Both the position numbers and the translations under genes were made by a program. From NCBI RefSeq assembly GCF_001974875.1, contig NZ_MTQD01000001.1, positions 372,001 to 436,000 on the forward strand: 64,000 bases of DNA. Reading direction: 5' to 3'. Position 1 is the stretch's first letter; every line of letters starts with the position of its first letter. Under the pieces are notes generated by a model. The model had not been told where the DNA came from. It saw nothing but the letters and a program-made list of their open reading frames with translations, and ran no database searches. Source of the DNA: Pseudoalteromonas sp. EB27 (GTDB lineage: Bacteria; Pseudomonadota; Gammaproteobacteria; Enterobacterales; Alteromonadaceae). Positions 57,201 to 64,000 of this stretch are shown here, piece after piece.

Positions 57201-57369
57201 TCAGTTGGGCTTAAAAGTAATCGCCGAAGGAATTGAAACTAAATTACAAATGCAGCTATTACTGGAAGCTGGATGCGATTACGGACAAGGTTATTTGTTT
57301 TCAAAACCTTTAAATAAAAGCAGTTTTATGGCACTTCTAGCGGATAAAAAAGTAGCTTTGTTAAAATAA
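54265..57369 (+). CDS. Cache-PAS-GGDEF-EAL cyclic-di-GMP signalling protein
   Basis: A 1034-residue membrane protein. Residues about 12-30 and 278-300 are transmembrane helices bracketing a periplasmic Cache-like domain. A HAMP-like segment follows, then two PAS regions (about 365-470 and 480-595), a GGDEF domain with intact RIGGDEF, and an EAL domain with AEALIRW, DDFGTGYSSL and LKIDKRF. Both catalytic domains look complete, so synthesis, hydrolysis or both are possible. The start is uncertain: AGGA abuts the ATG directly, and an in-frame stop lies six bases upstream. Confidence 0.94.
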   Translation: MVIFTYSLKHQLYRLLILLSIPGTAVIIFTLLLERDHSIEQSEKKVENIAKQLILQQKHLVDDINRLARYLAKEESKKENLATSCPNYFNQFRAIYAHVANIGIVNPNGIVICTTSGLAKKINIADRAYFQNALKSNQLSVGYFQHDRSLQKNTLNFALPIINKKNVIQGVVVIVVALDWWNNAFNDIELPPGSIAAIADSNGKILARYPPTTAALGDNIAQTLLATDSSIDTEASTKIKSIEGEARMLHHSVIYSDPSNNSLNIHIALPVTHALKQINNNFFIAIGVFILSLLILSLIARKLLKTSIIDPINNLTNATNVLAKGEMPAQNIQPNNPELNTLYQHFKSMAQTRLTTEANLKNKHDELTSLLNTLPDSYVRINIHGDILNITGQFKPQVNPNSTAAPHLSSILSHSNVQLLLSQLSKLDVSSSLEFTLEKSDPKRSFEARISAMQSKNEYVVVLRDITQRKVNEEALHLASLVYNNSSEGMAITDPTGIIFDVNPAFSKTTLYSKEDVIGRSSSILSSGKHDKKFYNKMWSELQQTGRWQGEVINRKKSGQLYSEWLTIDTVYDENNAPIRRIAIFTDLTEKKQADETIWRQAHFDHLTDLPNRLELKERLNKRFSNVVTPDNQLIVMLLDIDHFKDINDTLGHHYGDNLLKLVSQRIVQSAKNADFVARIGGDEFVIVFNQIKSTRHINQIASNILLSLSSALNLENEELFISASIGIACAPNDGKNTEQLLKAADQAMYKAKNNGRNCFEFFSADMREYAHARMVLLKDLRSAIELEQFKLFYQPIVALNDLHIHKAEALIRWQHPEKGLISPIAFIPLAEETRQINAIGQFVFAQALQTLNDIKTLTDDTFQISVNVSPVQLSTPESGIDEWYDMLKAAKLPASSIVAEITEGLMVNPEALTQRRLKEIVKSGIQLALDDFGTGYSSLAYLQEMDTDYLKIDKRFVDNIQIGSQELALCEAIIVMAHQLGLKVIAEGIETKLQMQLLLEAGCDYGQGYLFSKPLNKSSFMALLADKKVALLK

Positions 57370-57458
57370 ATAGACAAAAAATAACTGTTACGCAATAAAT
57401 AATGCGTCTGCGCGGTCAAGTTAAGCAATCAGATATAAAGTAGTAACAGGATTTTAAA

Positions 57459-58346
57459 ATGGCAAAAGCAACATTAGAGCAATGGCGAATGTTTAAAGCT
57501 GTTGTAGATCATGGCGGGTTCGCAGGCGCAAGCGCAGCTGTACATAAAAGTCAGTCAACCGTACACCATGCAGTGCAAAAACTTGAAGCCGCCTTGCAAA
57601 TTAAGTTGCTTGAAGTAAAAGGTCGTAAAGCATTTTTAACCGATAGCGGTAAGCTTATTTTACGCAGAGCTGAATTTTTAATTGAAGAAGCAACTAAAAT
57701 AGAATCGGTAGCAACTACGCTTAGCGAAGGCGTAGAGAGCACATTAAAAATAGCCGTTGATGAAGTGTTCCCACACGCTATTTTATACCAAGCACTTGCT
57801 AAAACGAGTGAGCTTTACCCTCTTTTAAAAATTGATTTAGTAGAAAGCGTGCTAACCGGTGCAAACGAATTACTACATAACTCAGTAGTTGATTTAGCCA
57901 TTTCATCAATTCCTATTTATGGAATTAGCTGCAGTACGCTATGCGATATAGAGTTTATAGCGGTTGCGCATAAAGACCATGTATTACAACAGCATAGTGA
58001 ACAACTCAACTTTCGAGACTTAAAGTTACATAGACAAATAGTAGTTCGCGACTCAGCAACCCACACCAGTCACAATGAAGGCTGGTTAGGTGCTGATATG
58101 CGCTGGACAGTGAGCCATTTACGCAACTCTATTGATATGGTTAGTCAAAATTTAGGTTACGCTTGGCTGCCAAAAACACAAATTGCACATTTAATTGAAG
58201 ATAAAACGCTCATCGCGCTTAATTTAGATCAAGGTACAACCCGTACTCTTAATTTATATTTAATGTGCAACGACAACGACAGGCTTGGCCCCGCAGCACA
58301 AGAATTTAAAGAGCAAATTACTGCACTTACTAATTTAGCTAGCTAA
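57459..58346 (+). CDS. LysR-family transcriptional regulator
   Basis: A 295-residue LysR-type regulator. The winged helix-turn-helix (about 6-62: RMFKAVVDHGGFAGASAAVHKSQSTVHHAVQKLEAAL) has an unusual STVHHAV recognition helix, as in some less-studied subgroups. A substrate-binding domain follows from about 92. The target and effector are not predictable, and no divergent gene is adjacent. It ends three bases from the convergent BrkB-family gene. Confidence 0.92.
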   Translation: MAKATLEQWRMFKAVVDHGGFAGASAAVHKSQSTVHHAVQKLEAALQIKLLEVKGRKAFLTDSGKLILRRAEFLIEEATKIESVATTLSEGVESTLKIAVDEVFPHAILYQALAKTSELYPLLKIDLVESVLTGANELLHNSVVDLAISSIPIYGISCSTLCDIEFIAVAHKDHVLQQHSEQLNFRDLKLHRQIVVRDSATHTSHNEGWLGADMRWTVSHLRNSIDMVSQNLGYAWLPKTQIAHLIEDKTLIALNLDQGTTRTLNLYLMCNDNDRLGPAAQEFKEQITALTNLAS

Positions 58347-58349
58347 TAG

Positions 58350-59303
58350 CTATTCGTTTTTTACATCGAGGTGATCTGCTACATAGGCGCCTCGCTGCCC
58401 ACGCTCTTTAGCTGGGCCTATAGTACTGTCTTTACCTGTTTGCTGTTCAGTTGCAGCATTAATAACAGCACCTAATGTGATTATATAAGCGCTGATATAC
58501 AACCACATCAACATGATCACTACACCACCTAGTGAGCCGTAAGTTTCGTTGTAACTAGAAAAACGCGACACATAAAAAGAAAAACCTATAGATGCCAAAA
58601 TCCACAGCACGGTAGCAATCGACGATCCCATCGTGATCCAACGCCATTTAGCGGGTTTACGATGCGGGGCATAACGATATAAAAGTACTAATGCAAAATT
58701 AAAGGTAAAAGCCAGTAATGGCCAAGAGATAAGTTTAATTAATAAATCTATACTTTCTTTTAGCCCCACCAAGTTTAGTACGATGGGTAAAATACCAATA
58801 ATCAATAATGCAAAAATTGCAACGACAATTGCCCCCACCGAAAATAAAAAACGCACTAATTGAGCTTGAAAAAATGAGCGTTTTTCATATTCACGATAAC
58901 TAATATTACACGCAGTTATAAGTGCTTGGCTGCCCTTTGAACTACTCCAAATGGTAAGTATGAGCGTACCGATTGCACTTAAGCTCAAGCTTGCACTTGA
59001 TGTTTTAGCAAGACTAGAAACCTGAGATAAAATCAGTTCACTGGTGCTTGGTGGAAGCAAAGTAACTATTTTACTTAAGTGCTCACTAATATCTGTTGGG
59101 GATGAAAAGTACGCATACACTGATACCATCGCCGCAATGGCTGGAAAAATAGCAAGTAACGCATAAAATGCCACACCCGCCGCCACTATAGATAAATTAT
59201 CTTCGCTCATTTGCTTAAAAATACGTTTAACAATATCCCACCAGCCTATAAAAGGGATATGTGCAGGCTGCTCTGCTTCCTGTCCTCGTTTAGCTTCTTT
59301 CAT
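58350..59303 (-). CDS. YihY/BrkB-family inner-membrane protein
   Basis: A 317-residue membrane protein with about six transmembrane helices. The family pattern is present: AAGVAFYALLAIFPAIAAMVSVYAYFSSP, then WSSSKGSQALITACNISYRE and NETYGSLGGVVIMLMWLYISAYIITLGA. Older annotations call it ribonuclease BN, which is not correct for this fold. Its role is unknown, with proposed links to envelope transport. I chose ATG 59303, preceded by GAGG at six bases. Confidence 0.92.
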   Translation of the reverse strand: MKEAKRGQEAEQPAHIPFIGWWDIVKRIFKQMSEDNLSIVAAGVAFYALLAIFPAIAAMVSVYAYFSSPTDISEHLSKIVTLLPPSTSELILSQVSSLAKTSSASLSLSAIGTLILTIWSSSKGSQALITACNISYREYEKRSFFQAQLVRFLFSVGAIVVAIFALLIIGILPIVLNLVGLKESIDLLIKLISWPLLAFTFNFALVLLYRYAPHRKPAKWRWITMGSSIATVLWILASIGFSFYVSRFSSYNETYGSLGGVVIMLMWLYISAYIITLGAVINAATEQQTGKDSTIGPAKERGQRGAYVADHLDVKNE

Positions 59304-59420
59304 TCTAAACCTCAATATTTATATTACGTTACTACAGCAAAATATTTGCCAAGTTATAAGCGTTTGGTATCAAACTTGCTAATATTTATCTATAAATGAA
59401 TCAAACACGGAAGATAAGCC

Positions 59421-60500
59421 ATGCTCGGCACCCTAAAAAGCAGTGTAGCGCTAGATAATACACCACCAATGACTGAAGTAATCACAGTCGATACACTTTC
59501 GTGGAATTACTTTTATGAGCAAGGCGTGCAATTACTTCACGTAACAGCGCAAATATTACCCACTCTTTTACTCGGGGTCATACTTTTAGTACTCAGTTAC
59601 TTAATTTCAGGACCTCTTTCTCGATTACTTATAAAGCCTATTGACTACATGACTGACAGCAAGCTTGTTCACCTAGTTGTAAGACGCAGTATAAGCACTT
59701 TAATTATTTTATTCGGCGTATATTTATTTTTACGTTTAGCTGGGCTCACTCAGTTTGCTGTTGCTATTATGAGTGGTACCGGATTAATAGGTTTAATACT
59801 TGGCTTTGCTTTTAGAGACATAGCAGAGAACTTTATTGCCAGTTTATTACTGAGCGTACAAAGACCTTTTAAAATTGACGATGTAATTGAAGTGGATGGC
59901 CGATTAGGTATTGTTAAAAAAGTAACCGCAAGAGCAACCACACTTGTTGATTACGATGGCAATCATATTCAAATACCCAATGCGACTGTATATAAAAATA
60001 CCATTAAAAACCTGACTGCCAATCCGAAAATGCGCGGAAAAGTAGAAATTGGTATTGGCTATGATAACGATATACGCGGCGCGCAAACTCTTGCCCTAGA
60101 TATTGCGAATCAACAAAATGCGGTGCTTAGCGATCCACCCGCGCAGGTTTTAATAAAAAACTTAGGCTCATCTACTATTAACTTCATTTTGTATTTTTGG
60201 GTTAATAGCGAGCAGCACAGTCCATTAAAAGTAGCCTCTCAACTTATGCGCGAATTAGTCAATGAGTTCACAAAACAAAACATCAGTATGCCAGATGACG
60301 CACGAGAAAGAATTATACTCACCGACCCTAGTGAAAGTGTTTCTAGTTTAGAGGAAAAACAACCATCGCAAATACAAAACGGAAAGAATGAAACTGTTGA
60401 GCAAACTAAAACACTTGATGATGTCAGCAGTGATACCGACGAAATACGCGAACAAGCAGAGCAATCAAGAGACCCAGAACAAGGGAAAAATATTATTTAA
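59421..60500 (+). CDS. MscS-family small-conductance mechanosensitive channel
   Basis: A 359-residue channel. Three transmembrane helices (about 29-54, 75-97 and 107-135) end in the pore-lining Gly/Ala-rich helix MSGTGLIGLILGFAFRDIAENF. The beta domain VQRPFKIDDVIEVDGRLGIVKKV and a mixed domain follow. It extends beyond E. coli MscS (286 residues) with a low-complexity, acidic C-terminal tail of about 65 residues. It releases solutes on hypo-osmotic shock, apt for a marine cell. Confidence 0.94.
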   Translation: MLGTLKSSVALDNTPPMTEVITVDTLSWNYFYEQGVQLLHVTAQILPTLLLGVILLVLSYLISGPLSRLLIKPIDYMTDSKLVHLVVRRSISTLIILFGVYLFLRLAGLTQFAVAIMSGTGLIGLILGFAFRDIAENFIASLLLSVQRPFKIDDVIEVDGRLGIVKKVTARATTLVDYDGNHIQIPNATVYKNTIKNLTANPKMRGKVEIGIGYDNDIRGAQTLALDIANQQNAVLSDPPAQVLIKNLGSSTINFILYFWVNSEQHSPLKVASQLMRELVNEFTKQNISMPDDARERIILTDPSESVSSLEEKQPSQIQNGKNETVEQTKTLDDVSSDTDEIREQAEQSRDPEQGKNII

Positions 60501-60540
60501 GGATACTTAAATTGTATTTAAGTAAAATTGAGACACAAAA

Positions 60541-60569
60541 AAGCCCGCAGTGTTAACTGCGGGCTTTTT
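60541..60569. terminator. Terminator shared by the mscS-family gene and rnpB
   Basis: GCCCGCAGT (60543-60551) pairs with ACTGCGGGC (60556-60564) around a 4-base loop, flanked by A and T runs. On the plus strand it ends the channel gene. On the minus strand it lies immediately beyond the 3' end of RNase P RNA. Confidence 0.92.
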
Positions 60570-60575
60570 ATTGAA

Positions 60576-60941
<366 letters not shown>

Positions 60942-60982
60942 GCGCGCAGTATACATGAGGCTAACGCCAAGCGCAGTAAGAT

Positions 60983-61840
60983 TTACTCTTTTTCTTCAAT
61001 AATTGTTTTGTATAACGCGTTTTTCTTCATTCCAAAGTATTCTGCTACAACTCCACAGGCCTTTTTCATTGGCATTTCACTCTCAAGCAGTGCCAGCATT
61101 TTGCGCGCTTCTGGCGGAACATCGTCTATTTGCTTTGGTTTACCTGGAAGCATCAGCACTATTTCGCCGCGCTGCTTGGTAGGATCATCTGTTAAAAACT
61201 GTTTAAGCTCACTCACACTACCGTTAAAAAATGTTTCAAAGGTTTTGGTTAGCTCTTTAGCAAATACAACTTGTTGCTCATCACCAAGGGCTAGTGCTAA
61301 ATCATCAAGGCTTGCCATAATACGGTGCGTACTTTCGTACATTATGCTGGTGATACCTGAGTTAACAGCTTCGGTAAAAAAATCTTGGCGAGCTTTGCTT
61401 TTAGCCGGCGTAAAACCAATAAATTGAAAGCGGTCGGTTGGTAAGCCTGAACAACATACGGCCGTAATTGCAGCACATGCACCTGGAACAGGTGTAACAT
61501 GAGCGCCTTGTTCGCGGCATAAGTTTACAACTGCATAACCTGGGTCACTAATAAGCGGTGTACCAGCATCCGATACTAAAGCAATATTTAAACCTTGATT
61601 TAGTTGATCGATAATTTGCTGTGCTTTTTGCTTTTCGTTGTGGTCGTGTAATGCAAACGTTTTTGCCTTAATTCCAAAGTGGCTAAGTAGCTTGCCGGTA
61701 TGGCGAGTGTCTTCAGCAGCTATTAAGTCAACTTGCGATAATGTCGCAATGGCACGGTGACTTAAGTCGTCATAATTGCCAATTGGGGTGGCAACAATGT
61801 AAAGAGTGCCAATTTTCTGTGAATTCTCCTCATTTAACAT
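60983..61840 (-). CDS. rsmI: 16S rRNA (cytidine(1402)-2'-O)-methyltransferase
   Basis: A 285-residue tetrapyrrole-methylase-fold enzyme that methylates the ribose of C1402. The opening TLYIVATPIGNYDDLSHRA, LIAAEDTRHTGKLL, LVSDAGTPLISDPG and VPVPGACAAITA-type segment are family marks. It is divergent from lpoA across 62 bases, as in E. coli. It acts on the same nucleotide as RsmH, encoded at 49252. Confidence 0.97.
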   Translation of the reverse strand: MLNEENSQKIGTLYIVATPIGNYDDLSHRAIATLSQVDLIAAEDTRHTGKLLSHFGIKAKTFALHDHNEKQKAQQIIDQLNQGLNIALVSDAGTPLISDPGYAVVNLCREQGAHVTPVPGACAAITAVCCSGLPTDRFQFIGFTPAKSKARQDFFTEAVNSGITSIMYESTHRIMASLDDLALALGDEQQVVFAKELTKTFETFFNGSVSELKQFLTDDPTKQRGEIVLMLPGKPKQIDDVPPEARKMLALLESEMPMKKACGVVAEYFGMKKNALYKTIIEEKE

Positions 61841-61902
61841 TGAGGTCTCCTGCGTCAGTCAGTAATATAAGCAAATCGCGTTAACGTATTGGGAAATCAT
61901 TT

Positions 61903-63780
61903 GTGCGACTTAAACTAGTTAGTCTATTAATTATATTGTCAGGGTTATCGGCGTGTAGCACAACCGAAAAACCAACTAAAAACAGCGATAACGTAAGTAA
62001 CCGCTCTAATGCACTTCAAAATCAGGCGACCAGTGCGCAATCTATCTACCAATTGGCGCAAAACCGCCAAGGTGCCGATAAAATACAATTACTTTATAGT
62101 GCACGTGATGCTGCAATTAGTGAGCAAAACTGGCCTTTATTAGAGACAATTGGAAATGAGCTTGAATTAACAGCAAGTGTTGATCAAATTCAAAACCGTC
62201 TTTATATTGCATTTGCACAAAAACAACAGAATAAAAATGATCAAGCCTTAGTGATTTTACAATCGCTAGACGGACAACTTACTCAACCTGAACATTTTGC
62301 ATGGCATCAGTTTTTAACTGCCACTATTTACGCATCACAAAATTTTCCTAAAAAAGCAGCGCCCTACTTTTTTAGAGCCTCTGAAACAGCAGCAAAAAAT
62401 AACATTGAAATCCCTCAACTGAATCAAAATCTGTGGGATAACTTAAAACAACTCTCTTCATATGCGCTTGAGCGCTTTAACCGTGGTTCGGTTATTCAGC
62501 AAGGCTGGACTAACCTAGCGTTATATCATCAAGTATATGCAGGCAGCGGTGTAGAATTAGATCAAGCAATCAATAATTGGCGAAGACGCTATATTGGGCA
62601 CCCCGCTTTTACTGTTTTACCTAAACAAGATGAAATGCTTACTGAGTTTGCACCTCTAAATATAGAACGCTTAGTTGTATTGTTTCCACAGTCAGGACCT
62701 AACGAACGCTTAGGTGATGCTCTAAAAGCCGGCGTGTTAGCAGCACTTGATACTCAAAATATCAACGACACTATTTTTATTGATGAAAACTTAAGTACAG
62801 AAGAAATTACAGCACAGCTTGAAGAAATAAAGCCTGATTTTGTAATTGGCCCTCTACTTAAAGCAAATATAGATAAACTAGCTAATGCGCAAACGCTTAT
62901 CGATACGCCAGTACTACATTTGAACACCTTTGACGGTGAACGAATTTCACTTCAACATTATTACTTTGCACTAAATCCTGAGCACGAAGTAGAACAAGCC
63001 CTAGAGCACTTTTTAGCAATGGGTTACCAAAAGCCGATGCTACTAGCGCCTAATAACGCTAACGGACAACGTCTTGTTGATTATTTTAACTTACAGTGGC
63101 AACGCTATAGCGAAACTAAGCCGCAAATAGGCTTTTATAACGATAAAAAAGATATGCCAAATACGATTACTAGCTTGCTGGAAGTAGATAAATCAAAAGA
63201 GCGCATAAAAACGGTTAAGGCATTATTTAGACAAGAAGTAGAAAATGAAACGCGCTCACGCAGTGATATTGATGTTATTTATATTTTAGGTGATGCAATA
63301 GAAACACGCTTAATTAAACCTTATCTTGATGTAAACGTAAGTACTTTTGCAGATCGTATTCCACTTTACGCCAGCTCTAAAAGCCACAGTAAACAAATTG
63401 ATAGTACTGACAAAGGCGACTTAGACGGCCTATACTTCACTGAATTGCCGTGGATGCTCGATTCGCAAATTAAACAACATAATTTACGCCAGCAGTATGA
63501 TTCGTTATGGCCAGAACAAGTAGATATTAGCCAACGCTTATTTGCAATGGCATACGATGCAGTATCTGTATTACCTGATATTAGGCAGTTAAGCGTAATG
63601 CCAGGTAATCAATACAGTGGCCTAAGCGGTAAATTATCAGTTAATACTAGCGGTCATATAGAACGTATGCTCGACTGGGCTCAATACACAAATCGTCGTA
63701 TTAAATCTGTGCAATTAAAAACGCAGCGTCCTGTGCCATTGTTTATGCAATCAGCAAGTGAGATGCAAACTATAAATTAA
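61903..63780 (+). CDS. lpoA: Penicillin-binding protein activator LpoA
   Basis: An outer-membrane lipoprotein of 625 residues that activates PBP1a from outside. The signal peptide ends in the lipobox LSAC with the lipidated C18. An N-terminal TPR-like region (about 40-230) is followed by a periplasmic-binding-protein-like domain from about 245 (ERLVVLFPQSGPNERLGDALKAGVLAAL). Translation starts at GTG 61903. yraN follows, giving the rsmI-lpoA-yraN arrangement. Confidence 0.95.
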   Translation: MRLKLVSLLIILSGLSACSTTEKPTKNSDNVSNRSNALQNQATSAQSIYQLAQNRQGADKIQLLYSARDAAISEQNWPLLETIGNELELTASVDQIQNRLYIAFAQKQQNKNDQALVILQSLDGQLTQPEHFAWHQFLTATIYASQNFPKKAAPYFFRASETAAKNNIEIPQLNQNLWDNLKQLSSYALERFNRGSVIQQGWTNLALYHQVYAGSGVELDQAINNWRRRYIGHPAFTVLPKQDEMLTEFAPLNIERLVVLFPQSGPNERLGDALKAGVLAALDTQNINDTIFIDENLSTEEITAQLEEIKPDFVIGPLLKANIDKLANAQTLIDTPVLHLNTFDGERISLQHYYFALNPEHEVEQALEHFLAMGYQKPMLLAPNNANGQRLVDYFNLQWQRYSETKPQIGFYNDKKDMPNTITSLLEVDKSKERIKTVKALFRQEVENETRSRSDIDVIYILGDAIETRLIKPYLDVNVSTFADRIPLYASSKSHSKQIDSTDKGDLDGLYFTELPWMLDSQIKQHNLRQQYDSLWPEQVDISQRLFAMAYDAVSVLPDIRQLSVMPGNQYSGLSGKLSVNTSGHIERMLDWAQYTNRRIKSVQLKTQRPVPLFMQSASEMQTIN

Positions 63781-63803
63781 ACTTAATTAAGTAAGGGGGC
63801 GAC

Positions 63804-64000
63804 ATGTCGTGGTTTAAAGAGCTGTGGCACAATAGTCGCGAAAAAGGCCAGTATTATGAGCTTGAAGCGCAAAAATACTTAGTTACTCAAGGGTTAACGC
63901 CTATTGAACGTAATTATTACTGCCCCTTTGGTGAGCTTGATGTCATTATGAAAGAAGGTAACACCCTTGTATTTGTTGAGGTTAAGTTTCGTAAAAATAA
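63804..64000 (+). CDS. yraN: YraN-family (UPF0102) nuclease-fold protein, cut by window end
   Basis: The first 65 codons are visible, starting MSWFKELWHNSREKGQYYE. The endonuclease-like core GELDVIMKEGNTLVFVEVKFR matches the UPF0102/YraN family, which has a restriction-endonuclease-like fold of unknown function. A strong AAGGGGGC ribosome-binding site precedes the ATG. The gene continues past base 64000. Confidence 0.93.
   Translation, partial: MSWFKELWHNSREKGQYYELEAQKYLVTQGLTPIERNYYCPFGELDVIMKEGNTLVFVEVKFRKN

Overview
The window reads as a chromosomal segment of a marine, AT-rich gammaproteobacterium, most likely Pseudoalteromonas or a close relative. The grounds are protein similarity recognised by eye, the gene order of the division/cell-wall cluster, the rsmI-lpoA-yraN block, and a short ATACCAAT/ATTGGTAT inverted repeat that I associate with such genomes. 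No database search was possible. Almost all of it is core chromosome. There is no prophage, CRISPR array, rRNA or tRNA that I can support.

Layout. (1) 1-6395 is the glycine cleavage locus. On the minus strand it runs from a short, apparently catalytically dead GcvT-like gene to gcvT, gcvH and gcvP, with a divergent LysR regulator. (2) 6584-8740 is a FecA-like TonB-dependent receptor. (3) 8948-12183 is the rlmB-rnr pair, followed by a gene-free stretch holding a MITE-like element with nested inverted repeats. (4) 12844-15563 has an enoyl-CoA hydratase/isomerase homologue, then a DesK/DesR-type two-component operon preceded by a 59-codon membrane-peptide gene. A perfect GTCATTAA-CT-TTAATGAC operator candidate lies upstream of that operon. 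(5) 15721-19754 has a DMT transporter, a glycerophosphodiester phosphodiesterase, a chemoreceptor without a periplasmic domain, and queG. (6) 19789-25607 has a response regulator with its hybrid kinase, a GNAT enzyme, a periplasmic glutathione peroxidase, ppiC, a GST-like protein and a DUF2750 protein. (7) 25707-32855 has an integrase-fold protein without its catalytic residues, an exported M1 aminopeptidase, two poorly known genes, a PrkB-type kinase, yjjX and yjjG.

(8) 32937-50677 is the complete dcw cluster on the minus strand: mraZ-rsmH-ftsL-ftsI-murE-murF-mraY-murD-ftsW-murG-murC-ddl-ftsQ-ftsA-ftsZ-lpxC. The genes are almost all overlapping or abutting. It encodes the cytoplasmic steps of peptidoglycan synthesis from UDP-MurNAc to lipid II, the septal transpeptidase and flippase-family partner, and the Z-ring. 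lpxC has its own promoter. The mraZ promoter carries five direct repeats at an exact 10-bp period, the expected form of a MraZ operator.

(9) 51177-54063 resembles the E. coli yqjD-yqjE-yqjK / yqjG / yhaK neighbourhood: small membrane proteins beside a glutathionyl-hydroquinone reductase and a pirin. (10) 54265-60500 has a Cache-PAS-GGDEF-EAL protein, a second LysR regulator, a BrkB/YihY membrane protein and an MscS channel. (11) 60543-64000 has a terminator shared with RNase P RNA (rnpB, minus strand), then rsmI divergent from lpoA, and the start of yraN, cut by the window end.

The points most worth following are the GcvT-like leader gene with its LysR partner, the domesticated integrase-like protein, the small membrane peptide in the two-component operon with its operator, the MITE-like element and the five-repeat MraZ operator.
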